Positions 43,103-50,196 of a stretch of 50,196 nucleotides of DNA are shown here, in pieces. The stretch's first letter is position 1, and every line of letters starts with the position of its first letter. The notes below the pieces were generated by a model that saw only the letters and a list, made by a program, of their open reading frames with translations, had not been told where the DNA came from and did not search any database. The stretch covers positions 1 to 50,196 of the forward strand of contig JAGADZ010000048.1 in the NCBI GenBank assembly GCA_017613375.1, written 5' to 3'. Made by a program: the position numbers and the translations under genes. The DNA is from Bacteroidales bacterium. Lineage in GTDB: Bacteria > Bacteroidota > Bacteroidia > Bacteroidales > P3.

Positions 43103-43411
43103 ATGTACGCAATAGTAGAAATATCAGGAAAGCAATTCAAGGTCGCCCAAGATCAGAAGATCTTCGTCAACCGTCTTCAGAATGAGGAAGGTAGCGAGGT
43201 TTCTTTTGACACCGTGATGCTCAAAGACAATGATGGTAACATTACCGTTGGCCAGCCTTATATCAATGGTGCCAGCGTTAAAGCTACCGTGGTGAAACAT
43301 CTGAAGGGAAAGAAAGTTCTCGTCTTCAAGAAAATCCGTCGTAAAGGATATCAGAAGATGAACGGCCATCGTGACTATCTGACTCAGATAAAAATCGATA
43401 GCATTAATTAA
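43103..43411 (+). CDS. rplU: 50S ribosomal protein L21
   Basis: A 102-residue L21 beginning MYAIVEISGKQFKVAQDQ and ending with the family's basic segment (KIRRKGYQKMNGHRDYLTQI, about 76-95). It binds 23S rRNA and neighbours L20 in the ribosome. It is followed by rpmA after 32 bases, the standard rplU-rpmA pair, and has its own strong promoter. Confidence 0.98.
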   Translation: MYAIVEISGKQFKVAQDQKIFVNRLQNEEGSEVSFDTVMLKDNDGNITVGQPYINGASVKATVVKHLKGKKVLVFKKIRRKGYQKMNGHRDYLTQIKIDSIN

Positions 43412-43443
43412 TTTAGTATCTAACCTTTTAAAACGTATATATT

Positions 43444-43704
43444 ATGGCTCATAAAAAAGGTGTCGGTAGTTCCAGTAACGGTCGTGAATCCGAAAGCAAA
43501 CGTTTAGGCGTTAAGATTTTTGGCGGTCAGTCCTGTATTGCAGGTAACATTATCGTCCGTCAACGCGGTACAGTTCATAACCCTGGCCAGAACGTTGGTA
43601 TGGGTAAGGACCACACTCTGTTCGCTCTTTGCGACGGTGTCGTAAAATTCCACAAAGGCCGTGAGGACCGTTCGTTTGTCTCAGTTGTACCCAACGCTGA
43701 ATAA
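43444..43704 (+). CDS. rpmA: 50S ribosomal protein L27
   Basis: An 86-residue L27 starting [16 protein letters not shown], with [20 protein letters not shown] and [15 protein letters not shown] further on. Its flexible N-terminus reaches the peptidyl-transferase centre. The N-terminal cleavage extension known from Firmicutes is absent, as expected here. A terminator follows 22 bases after the stop. Confidence 0.98.
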   Translation: MAHKKGVGSSSNGRESESKRLGVKIFGGQSCIAGNIIVRQRGTVHNPGQNVGMGKDHTLFALCDGVVKFHKGREDRSFVSVVPNAE

Positions 43705-43726
43705 ACAACAACAAGAAAGAAAAATC

Positions 43727-43752
43727 AAGGCGACCGATTGGCCGCCTTTTTT
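43727..43752. terminator. Terminator between rpmA and the convergent DAHP synthase gene
   Basis: AAGGCG and CGCCTT pair around ACCGATTGGC (with an inner CC/GG), followed by TTTTTT on the plus strand. It is strong for rpmA and weaker for the convergent gene, as only AAAATCAAGG precedes the stem on the left. Confidence 0.85.
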
Positions 43753-43771
43753 ATTAGGTATCAATGTGATG

Positions 43772-44818
43772 TTATCTCTCTTGGACTCTGAGACTCTCGC
43801 CATGTATCTTCTCTGTTAGCTCTTTCACAAATCCTTCATCTAAGCCCATGGTCTTCGCATTCTCCATCTGCCGTTCCAGTACCTGCTGCCAGCGTTGGGG
43901 CTGGAAAATGGGCATGTTGTGACGGCGTTTAATGATGCCTATGTCCTTTGATATTTTCATGCGTTGGCTCAGGAGCTTGAGGATTTGGGTGTCAACGACG
44001 TCAAGTTGCTCCCGCATCCTCTGCAGGTCGCTGGGACCTGTTGCATCATGCTGCCGAATCTTGAGATTGTCGAGGATGGCGGTCAGGGCTTGTGGCGTTA
44101 TCTGCTGTGCTTTGTCTGTAAGTGCATCGTCGGGATTTGAATGACACTCTATCATTAACCCGTCGAAATGAAGGTCTAACGCCATCTGTGACAAAGAGGC
44201 TATCATCTCACGGTGACCTCCGATATGGCTTGGGTCACAGTATAGCGGCAATTCTGGAATTCGTCGTTTCAGTTCAATGGGTATCTCCCAGAGAGGGTTG
44301 TTGCGGTAACCGAAATTGTTATATGTGGAGAATCCCCGATGGACGGCGGCGATGTCGTTTATGCCGACTTGCTGTAGCCTCTCAATGGCACCAATCCATA
44401 ACGCCACATCTGGTGTTATGGGATTCTTGACCATGACGGAAAGGCCACTCCCCCTCATGGACTCAGCTAATTCGCCGACAAGAAATGGATTGACACTTGT
44501 TCGGGAACCTAACCATACTGTCTCGATGCCATATTGTTTACATAATGCTACATGCTCTGGACGAGCCACTTCACAGCAGAATGGCGGCAATTTGGGATGC
44601 TTTTTACGCAGTGAAGCAATCCATTGCAGGGCGGGCTCTCCCATGCCCTCGAATCCTCCTGGACGTGTGCGGGGCTTCCATACACCGCAGCGTATCATGT
44701 CTACTCGTTGGTCTTGACTTAAGGCTTCAACGGTATTGGACAGTTGCTGTGGCGTTTCGACACTGCATGGACCTGCAATAATTATCGGCTTGTTACTGAT
44801 AGTGAAAACTTTACTCAT
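43772..44818 (-). CDS. bifunctional DAHP synthase/chorismate mutase
   Basis: A 348-residue fusion common in Bacteroidota. Residues 1 to about 260 are a class I (KDO8PS-like) 3-deoxy-7-phosphoheptulonate synthase: IIAGPCSVET (12-21), GVWKPRTRPGGFEG (about 45-58), VWLGSRTSVNPF (about 101-112), MVKNPIT (about 128-134), CDPSHIGGHR (about 194-203) and MIECHSNPDDALTD. Residues about 265-348 are an AroQ-type chorismate mutase helix bundle (QLDVVDTQILKLLSQRMKIS). It joins the first committed shikimate step with the first step to Phe/Tyr, which suggests feedback through prephenate as in related fusions. A TAnnTTTG element lies upstream at 44844-44851. Confidence 0.94.
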   Translation of the reverse strand: MSKVFTISNKPIIIAGPCSVETPQQLSNTVEALSQDQRVDMIRCGVWKPRTRPGGFEGMGEPALQWIASLRKKHPKLPPFCCEVARPEHVALCKQYGIETVWLGSRTSVNPFLVGELAESMRGSGLSVMVKNPITPDVALWIGAIERLQQVGINDIAAVHRGFSTYNNFGYRNNPLWEIPIELKRRIPELPLYCDPSHIGGHREMIASLSQMALDLHFDGLMIECHSNPDDALTDKAQQITPQALTAILDNLKIRQHDATGPSDLQRMREQLDVVDTQILKLLSQRMKISKDIGIIKRRHNMPIFQPQRWQQVLERQMENAKTMGLDEGFVKELTEKIHGESLRVQER

Positions 44819-44843
44819 GTTTTACTATGTAGTTTTTCAAAGA

Positions 44844-44851
44844 CAAAAATA
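44844..44851 (-). promoter_or_regulatory. -7 promoter element for DAHP synthase/chorismate mutase
   Basis: The minus strand reads TATTTTTG, a full TAnnTTTG match, 26 bases upstream of the start codon. No TTTG is seen at the -33 position. Confidence 0.5.
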
Positions 44852-44933
44852 CGCTTTTTTTGTGATATTGTTTCTGCCTGGGATAATAAAAAGGCCTTTG
44901 TTTCGTTTATTAATTGCTGGATGGTATTAGGCA

Positions 44934-45158
44934 ATGAAAGTAAAATGTCTGAAACTGAAAAACTGGCTACTTGTCAGTGTGATGAGTCTTGTTGGTTTGT
45001 TGGCCTGCAAAAAGGACCCTTCTGAACCGGATGGACCAAGGGTGATGTATGGTGTTCCGACAAGCGGGTTTCATTGTGTTCCTGTGTCTGATGGGATTCA
45101 ATCAGACGCAGATATACCTAAGCAAGATGTAATTAACGCTGAGAACGATGAAGATTAA
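44934..45158 (+). CDS. small lipoprotein of a radical SAM/lipoprotein system (short paralogue)
   Basis: A 74-residue lipoprotein. MKVKCLKLKNWLLVSVMSLV precedes the lipobox LLAC (Cys 25). The mature part is only about 50 residues, with the motif MYGVP at about 38-42 and an acidic C-terminus. Its signal region is closely similar to that of the next gene (MKIKFLKLQNWLLASAM...), so the two are tandem paralogues; this one lacks the Ig-like/regulatory domain. It overlaps the next gene by 11 bases. It could be a precursor substrate of the radical SAM enzyme downstream or a truncated copy; the frame is intact and short, with no sign of a frameshift. Confidence 0.7.
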   Translation: MKVKCLKLKNWLLVSVMSLVGLLACKKDPSEPDGPRVMYGVPTSGFHCVPVSDGIQSDADIPKQDVINAENDED

Positions 45159-45768
45159 ATTCCTGAAACTTCAAAACTGGTTGCTTGCAAGCGCTATGGG
45201 GCTTTTTGGCCTGCAGGCTTGTCATTCGCAGAAGGATGTCGTGGAACCGGAAAAGGACACACGTCAAGACGAAAGGATAATATACAAACCGATGTATGGT
45301 GTCCCGGAAAGAGAATACAGGGTTCAGTCGGACATAGATACGAACGATAGACCAAGACCTCGTGAACCACAGGTGACAGTCTACGGTGTGCCTACGGTGG
45401 ATTTCGCATTGAGAGGCCGCGTCGTCAACAAAAAAGGCCGTCCTGTTAAAGGCGTCCAGGTGATGTTGGTAAATAGTGAGATAGATACGGACAACCTCCC
45501 TGATACGGAGTATTGGCTCGAACGTTTGCGTCAGGTATCAGATACCACTGATGCAGACGGTAACTTTGAAGTACGTACAAGCGACCGCCCCTGGGAAAAG
45601 ATTCGTGTCATGGTCCGTGATATCGATGGTGGTCAGAACGGAACTTTTGAACAACAGATTCTCGATGTCGACTTCGGCGAACCTCAGAACAACAATAGAC
45701 CTATATCCTCATGGAATCTTGGTGAGAGAAATGCGGAGATGACTATAAAAATCAATCCGAAAAAATGA
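45148..45768 (+). CDS. radical SAM-associated lipoprotein
   Basis: A 206-residue lipoprotein with lipobox LQAC (Cys 25). MYGVP occurs at about 50-54 and VYGVP at about 77-81, followed by DFALRGRVVNKKGRPVKGVQVML, the opening of a carboxypeptidase-regulatory/Ig-like beta domain that runs to the end (DTTDADGNFEVRT is its middle turn). This fits the lipoprotein partner of the rSAM/lipoprotein system (TIGR04134 as I recall the family). Its stop overlaps the start of the radical SAM gene by 4 bases. Whether the YGVP segments are the modified sites is unknown. Confidence 0.82.
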   Translation: MKIKFLKLQNWLLASAMGLFGLQACHSQKDVVEPEKDTRQDERIIYKPMYGVPEREYRVQSDIDTNDRPRPREPQVTVYGVPTVDFALRGRVVNKKGRPVKGVQVMLVNSEIDTDNLPDTEYWLERLRQVSDTTDADGNFEVRTSDRPWEKIRVMVRDIDGGQNGTFEQQILDVDFGEPQNNNRPISSWNLGERNAEMTIKINPKK

Positions 45769-46844
45769 ATGAAAAGAAGTCGTTGAGCTTCAAGAAACGT
45801 GCGGCATTGGGACTGCATAGTCGCATCTGTCATAACTCAGCACAGATTCACGAATTACGAAATCTGTTTTGGGAGTGCACATTGCGTTGCAACATGAATT
45901 GCCGTCATTGTGGAAGTGACTGCAAACAGGCTCCCACAGTGCCTGATATGCCAGCCAAGGACTTCTTTAAGGCCATCGACGACATTACGCCGCACGTGGA
46001 TCCTCATAAGACATTCATAACCTTCACAGGCGGTGAGGCCTTGGTGCGTGACGACATTGAAGAGGTGGGTCTGGAACTGTATCGTCGCGGTTTCCCATGG
46101 GGTATGGTGACAAATGGATTGCTACTTGACGAACAGCGTCTTGACAGACTGTTGCGTTCAGGCATGCACTCAATTACTGTATCGTTTGACGGCTTCGAAG
46201 AGGACCATAACTGGATTCGGCGTAACGACAGAAGTTTCGAACGGGCCGACCATGCCATTAAAATGCTTGTCGATACACCTGATTTGGTTTGGGACATCGT
46301 CACATGTGTCAACCCACGCAACTATGGACGCCTGGAGGAGTTTAAGGAGTATCTTGTCTCCATCGGTGTCAGAGATTGGCGTCTGTTCTCAATTTTCCCT
46401 ATGGGACGGGCGGCGGAAAACCCCGATTTACAACTCTCCGATGAACAGTTTCGTGGTTTGTTCGATTTCATAAAGAAGACACGCACGGAGGATCGGATAC
46501 ATGCAAGTTACGGCTGCGAAGGGTTCCTTGGCCCCTATGAGGGCGAGGTGAGGGATTACTATTTCCACTGCCGTGCGGGCGTAAACGTGGCATCGGTATT
46601 GTGTGACGGCTCCATATCTGGCTGCACTTCAATCCGCTCCAACTTCCATCAGGGCAATATCTATACGGATAACCTATGGGATGTATGGCAGAACCGTTTC
46701 CAGAAATACCGCGACCGGAGTTGGGCGAGGAAAGGACAGTGTTCCGAATGCGACCTGTGGAAATACTGCGAAGGCAGCGGCATGCACCTGTACGACGACA
46801 ATGAGCAGCTTTTGTTCTGCCACTATCATCGGTTGATGGGGTGA
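45765..46844 (+). CDS. radical SAM/SPASM protein of the rSAM/lipoprotein system
   Basis: A 359-residue radical SAM enzyme. The cluster motif is CNMNCRHC (about 42-49), after WECTLR. TFTGGEALVRDD (about 86-97) is the SAM-binding GGE motif. The C-terminal SPASM-type region has Cys in YFHCRAG (about 269), LCDGSISGC (about 280-288), CSECDLWKYC (about 326-335) and a final FCHYHRLMG, enough for one or two auxiliary clusters. SPASM proteins usually modify peptides or proteins. Translational coupling to the lipoprotein gene suggests the lipoprotein is the substrate; the chemistry is unknown. It matches TIGR04133 by context and layout. Confidence 0.88.
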   Translation: MNEKKSLSFKKRAALGLHSRICHNSAQIHELRNLFWECTLRCNMNCRHCGSDCKQAPTVPDMPAKDFFKAIDDITPHVDPHKTFITFTGGEALVRDDIEEVGLELYRRGFPWGMVTNGLLLDEQRLDRLLRSGMHSITVSFDGFEEDHNWIRRNDRSFERADHAIKMLVDTPDLVWDIVTCVNPRNYGRLEEFKEYLVSIGVRDWRLFSIFPMGRAAENPDLQLSDEQFRGLFDFIKKTRTEDRIHASYGCEGFLGPYEGEVRDYYFHCRAGVNVASVLCDGSISGCTSIRSNFHQGNIYTDNLWDVWQNRFQKYRDRSWARKGQCSECDLWKYCEGSGMHLYDDNEQLLFCHYHRLMG

Positions 46845-46846
46845 GG

Positions 46847-49420
46847 CTATTTTACTATTATTTCATCTGTAAACAGGTAGCTCGGCTGGCCCGGTGCGGG
46901 ATGCCACGAAGGTAGAGGACCCGGGTTGGGGACAACGACGCGAAGATAACGGGCTGTGGGATTGGATTCCATAACACCTTTGTTCCGAACAAATGTTGCT
47001 ACAGTGGCTTCAACACTATAGTGTTTTAATCGCATACCTGTCTCTCTGGGATCCATATCAAAAAACTGGCTGCCAGCAGGTCGCCATTGTTGACCATCAT
47101 CAGAAACATATAGAAATATCTCCTTAGGGGCCAGTATCCAATCGAAGGTGTTCTGCATGAATCGCATGTTGATTTCGTGAATTTCTCGTGGAGTGCCGAA
47201 GTCTATGACTACGTCGATGCTGTCGCCCCAGTAGCCTTGCCAATGGCCGTCGGCATAGGTGGTGTTGCTGCCCAACAGTCCGTCAATAAGGGCGTTTTCA
47301 CCACCACCGCTGTAAATGGATTTATATGTGGCAAAGGGTGTGTTAAGTGTGATTTTGGCGCCCATACCAAGGTGGGAGAGGAGGTATTGCTCTGTGATGA
47401 TACCCTCACCGTACTCATTATAGCAGATGGTCTTGATGGTGGCAGAACGTTCCAATGGAAATGGACCCTCATATTTTGTTGAAGCCATTGTAGGTTCCGA
47501 CCCATCAAGGGTGTAGTATATGTCCTTGTCGCCATAAAGTGTCCTCAAAGAGACCATAGGAAAATCGTTTTCCGTTCTCCGTTCTCCGTTCTCCGTTTCA
47601 ATAAAGACATGCCTGTCCAATTCCAGTACTTCGCGGGCGAGGTCGTCATACCTGTTGCAGACGATATACCTCTCATACTCGCCGTTCTCCTGATCCCACA
47701 GCCTCAGGTACTCACGCTTGAGATTGGTGAGCGTTTGGTAATAATTTTCGGCAAAAAGTTCGTATTTTACTTTTCCGTGATAGACAACATAACGCAGAAG
47801 GGTCTTCTGGGCCGTAGCCTTGATGCGATGTAGAGCATAGTGGGCATGTGGGTTGGCGACGGAGTCGACGGCCATGCCCGCTATGAGTTCCAACACCTCT
47901 ATAGCTCTTCCCGCCATTGCGTCGCTGGTGTTGTCGGGGTTGAAGTTGAGGAGGGGCTCGAGAAGTGCGGCTGAGGTGTACCAATCGCCAATGAAGGGGT
48001 TGGATTCAAGTGCACCGACGTCATACATTTGCGAAGTCAACCGGATAGAGTTTTCCGTTCTCCGCTCTCCGTTTTCCGTTTTCCGTTCTCCGTTTTCCGT
48101 TCCATAATACAGTCTTTCAAAGTTCTCGTTAAACTGTTTTTCTCTGCGTGCGAACTCCTCTGGGTCGTCGGTTTTGATGGGATTCCATGCCATCTCGGCG
48201 CTCCAGTAGAGGCCATGCCAGCAGTTGTCGAAGAGGGCTTCGCCGTTGTCGTCCCAGCAGGTGTTCATCAATCCCTCGGCACCGTTGAGGTAGCCGTCCC
48301 TCGCCAGGTTGGCGATATTCTTCATGTAACGGTATGGATTGGGAATCATGTTGCTGCTGTGGCTCAGCGACGGGGCTACCCAGAAAGGAGTACCATTGTC
48401 TTTGAAGGGCTTGATAAGGTGGTCGTAGCTGTCCAGCGGCTCGTAGGCCCACATGATGTAGGTCATATCCTTCGGCAACTGCTTCATCATAGCAGGGTTC
48501 TTGGCCACAATGTCGCCCCACATCACCACACGAGGTGCACTGATTGCAACGGTATCGTCAGCATCAATGCCTTCCCAGTCTGACCAATATAAGTGGTTGA
48601 TTATGTCATAGCAACGGTTGATATGGTTGATGTAGACCTGGTCTGCACCTAACGAGTCCACCAGCCGTTTCGCCCGTCCCGTGCCCAGCTGCTCGGTTTC
48701 GTCGCAGTTGATGATAAAGAATGGCAAATTTGAGATGCGTTCGAAAGCACCTGCAATGCGTTCCCTCAAGAACTCATACGTGGCTTCGTTGCCAGGGTCG
48801 AAGTTGGATCTGCTGTCCATCAGGTGCTGGTAGAACGGCACTCGGAGCGTTTTCTCGGCATGTGCGAAGAGTTGCAAGTTGATTACTTCGTCGGGATGCG
48901 GTTTGCAGTCTGCGGCGTATGCAGGTGCTAGGTCGGGAAACTCCTTTTGGTAAAGTGTGTGTTCTGTGTAGTAATTGCAAAAATTATACTTCAGTGCATG
49001 CAGCACTTTCCACTGCTTTTGGCGGTACTTCTCGTGCGGCACTGGCCCGCGGCTTATGTCGTCCATCCATCCGCGATACTTGTACGCTGGCCAGTCGGTG
49101 ATAGTGCAGCATGGGAATTTGTTGTCATAAATCCGGCCCAACTGAGTCATTGTGCATAGTGCGTTAACTAATCCCTGCTCGCCGACATATCGTATGGTTA
49201 TCTTCTTTTTTTCAATGATAATCTGATAGGCTTGGTCGAGGTTGGCCTCTACAGGCAGTGTGTCGACCCGCTCCTCATTAAGCTTCACTTTGTTCCTATC
49301 AGCAATCCCCGTACCCATAACAACCTTCTGCGGCGTGGGAATCAGACCGAGATTGACTTGTTCCTGGGCTGCAGCGGTCAATGTGACAGCCATCAGCAGT
49401 ATAATGATGAAGCGTTTCAT
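46847..49420 (-). CDS. secreted GH20-type beta-N-acetylhexosaminidase
   Basis: An 857-residue exported enzyme: MKRFIIILLMAVTLTAAAQE is a signal peptide. Residues of about 25-110 are the zincin-like N-terminal domain (LIPTPQKVV). The catalytic barrel begins YRGWMDDISRG (about 115-125); the acid/base pair would be Asp 240-Glu 241 in INCDET. About 630-680 hold a chitobiase-type beta domain (YYTLDGSEPT), and the rest is a discoidin (F5/8 type C) domain. It would remove terminal GlcNAc or GalNAc from glycans in the periplasm or outside. Two low-complexity insertions (about 439-456 and 607-618) are repeat-derived. The start at 49420 is chosen because it begins the signal peptide. Its end meets the radical SAM gene with only 2 bases between. 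Confidence 0.86.
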   Translation of the reverse strand: MKRFIIILLMAVTLTAAAQEQVNLGLIPTPQKVVMGTGIADRNKVKLNEERVDTLPVEANLDQAYQIIIEKKKITIRYVGEQGLVNALCTMTQLGRIYDNKFPCCTITDWPAYKYRGWMDDISRGPVPHEKYRQKQWKVLHALKYNFCNYYTEHTLYQKEFPDLAPAYAADCKPHPDEVINLQLFAHAEKTLRVPFYQHLMDSRSNFDPGNEATYEFLRERIAGAFERISNLPFFIINCDETEQLGTGRAKRLVDSLGADQVYINHINRCYDIINHLYWSDWEGIDADDTVAISAPRVVMWGDIVAKNPAMMKQLPKDMTYIMWAYEPLDSYDHLIKPFKDNGTPFWVAPSLSHSSNMIPNPYRYMKNIANLARDGYLNGAEGLMNTCWDDNGEALFDNCWHGLYWSAEMAWNPIKTDDPEEFARREKQFNENFERLYYGTENGERKTENGERRTENSIRLTSQMYDVGALESNPFIGDWYTSAALLEPLLNFNPDNTSDAMAGRAIEVLELIAGMAVDSVANPHAHYALHRIKATAQKTLLRYVVYHGKVKYELFAENYYQTLTNLKREYLRLWDQENGEYERYIVCNRYDDLAREVLELDRHVFIETENGERRTENDFPMVSLRTLYGDKDIYYTLDGSEPTMASTKYEGPFPLERSATIKTICYNEYGEGIITEQYLLSHLGMGAKITLNTPFATYKSIYSGGGENALIDGLLGSNTTYADGHWQGYWGDSIDVVIDFGTPREIHEINMRFMQNTFDWILAPKEIFLYVSDDGQQWRPAGSQFFDMDPRETGMRLKHYSVEATVATFVRNKGVMESNPTARYLRVVVPNPGPLPSWHPAPGQPSYLFTDEIIVK
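47567..47599 (-). repeat. GGAGAACGGAAAAC-type repeat inside the hexosaminidase gene, C-terminal copy
   Basis: On the minus strand, units of GAAACGGAGAAC/GGAGAACGG encode ETENGERRTEN in frame. The unit is about 10-12 bases. It is the same family as 48051-48102. Confidence 0.85.
48051..48102 (-). repeat. GGAGAACGGAAAAC-type repeat inside the hexosaminidase gene, middle copy
   Basis: Fifty-two bases of purine-only (minus strand) units encode TENGERKTENGERRTENS in frame, between the GH20 domain and the following helical segment. The copy is longer than that at 47567-47599. Confidence 0.9.
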
Positions 49421-49453
49421 GCTGTGATTGTTTTCATTATTAATCAATAAAGA

Positions 49454-49466
49454 CATGGAATCCATG
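49454..49466. other. Perfect 13-base inverted repeat upstream of the hexosaminidase gene
   Basis: CATGGA-A-TCCATG lies 34 bases upstream of the hexosaminidase start, where an operator could sit. It is the only sequence evidence; no regulator gene is nearby and a repeat this short can arise by chance. Confidence 0.3.
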
Positions 49467-49565
49467 CACTTTTCTAATATCTTATAATTAACTTAACGCG
49501 ACAGCGACTCGATTATTGCATAAGTTACATGTGGCTAATTTCAAATGTGCGATTTGTCACACTAG

Positions 49566-49596
49566 TTTGGCGACATTGAAAAAAAACGTATCTTTG
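49566..49596 (+). promoter_or_regulatory. Promoter of the DUF2807 lipoprotein
   Basis: TTTG at 49566-49569, 19 bases, then TATCTTTG at 49589-49596: an exact match to the Bacteroidota promoter consensus, 74 bases before the start codon. Confidence 0.85.
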
Positions 49597-49669
49597 CAAA
49601 CAAAAAAGCGATAATAAAAAGGCTAAAAACCGATGTCCAAATGGTATATAACAGTGACTTATGGCAATA

Positions 49670-50196
49670 ATGAAGAAGTGTATTTTTATCCTTTCAGCTA
49701 TTTTCTTGACTATATTGTGCGGTTGCTCCAAGTGGGCAGGTGACCCTATCACTGAAAAGATCAGCATTGAGGGTTCTTACACTGAACTATTTGTTGAGGA
49801 TGCGTTTGATGTATATGTCTGCGATACAGTAGACCAAATCTTTATTACGGCAGGGGAGAATATTATGCCTAAGGTCGTTGTCAAAAACAGTGGCAATAAA
49901 TTGCAAATATATCTCAAAGGTTGGACTACCAACCGCGGAGCAAATATGAAGGTGATTCTGCCCTACAACTCTGAATTGAGGAAAGTGAATCTGTCTGGAG
50001 CTTCTGATTTCCATTCAGATTATCCTCTTAAGGCTCAAAAAGTGGAGATATTCATGTCCGGTGCGTCCGATTTCTTTGGCAATATCGAGGCCGGAGATGT
50101 CGATATTGATTTGTCAGGAAGTTCTGATATCAATGGTAGTATAACCGCTACTAACCTAATCCTTGATATGAGTGGTTCGTCAGACGCTAATATCAT
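49670..50196 (+). CDS. head GIN domain (DUF2807) lipoprotein, N-terminal part (runs off right edge)
   Basis: The frame is open from ATG 49670 to the window edge (175 codons). MKKCIFILSAIFLTILCGCS is a lipoprotein signal with Cys at 19. The mature part starts with a stretch like DUF2807 (ISIEGSYTELFVEDAFDVYV). It then repeats short units such as LSGASDF, MSGASDFFG, LSGSSDING and MSGSSDAN about every 20 residues, as in the beta-solenoid of this family. An in-frame ATG at 49661 would add three residues only. The function of DUF2807 proteins is not established; an outer-membrane-facing lipoprotein is expected. Confidence 0.9.
   Translation, partial: MKKCIFILSAIFLTILCGCSKWAGDPITEKISIEGSYTELFVEDAFDVYVCDTVDQIFITAGENIMPKVVVKNSGNKLQIYLKGWTTNRGANMKVILPYNSELRKVNLSGASDFHSDYPLKAQKVEIFMSGASDFFGNIEAGDVDIDLSGSSDINGSITATNLILDMSGSSDANI

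Noticed and set aside
44934..45158. Short lipoprotein as a pseudogene of its larger neighbour
   Set aside because: Its frame is intact, with start, lipobox, motif and stop, and it overlaps the next gene in the manner of coupled genes. It is kept as a small gene, though decay from a longer form cannot be excluded.

Overview
The window is a gene-dense piece of a Bacteroidota chromosome, most likely order Bacteroidales. The evidence is the promoter form (TTTG, 19 bases, TAnnTTTG at several starts), the type IX secretion (T9SS) C-terminal sorting domain on one secreted protein, a PorE-like OmpA protein, the DAHP synthase/chorismate mutase fusion, the radical SAM/lipoprotein pair, and many lipoproteins with Bacteroidota-style lipoboxes. 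No rRNA, tRNA, insertion sequence, prophage or CRISPR array was seen. The genus cannot be fixed from this sequence.

Layout. 1-633 is the N-terminal part of glutamate dehydrogenase, running off the left edge. 733-1545 is an alpha/beta hydrolase. 1656-7150 (minus strand) is a four-gene operon: YitT-like membrane protein, GT4 glycosyltransferase, small secreted protein, and a large PorE-like OmpA protein. 7303-8148 is an unknown lipoprotein. 8247-11009 is a T9SS cargo protein under a cobalamin riboswitch. 11064-13213 holds pyrH, frr and birA. 13403-17877 is a tight operon of a TPR/OmpA-like lipoprotein, pssA, queA and comF. 18058-21668 holds an AddB-like nuclease and a sugar-phosphate nucleotidyltransferase.

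21890-38070 (plus strand) is a polysaccharide operon of 14 genes. It starts with a Wza-type exporter and a Wzc-type tyrosine autokinase. It continues with the dTDP-rhamnose genes rfbA, rfbC, rfbD and rfbB, a WecA-like initiating transferase, a complete four-enzyme Wbp set for a UDP-diacetamido-glucuronic acid, a CapD/WbpM-like dehydratase, and gmd plus fcl for GDP-fucose. It contains no glycosyltransferase other than the initiating enzyme, and no flippase or polymerase. The Wbp sugar is the kind known from Porphyromonas gingivalis to link T9SS cargo to the cell surface, so this cluster, the T9SS cargo protein and the PorE-like protein may serve one system.

38100-50196 is mixed: aminopeptidase P, glutamine synthetase, a small lipoprotein, an unusual Aat-FolK fusion, ribosomal proteins L21 and L27, a DAHP synthase/chorismate mutase, a three-gene radical SAM/lipoprotein operon, a secreted GH20 hexosaminidase, and the start of a DUF2807 lipoprotein.

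Most worth a second look: the riboswitch-controlled T9SS protein built from three repeats; the radical SAM operon with two paralogous lipoproteins sharing a Tyr-Gly-Val-Pro motif; the Aat-FolK fusion; and short low-complexity DNA repeats of two families translated in frame inside three enzymes, one of them in the catalytic loop of FolK.
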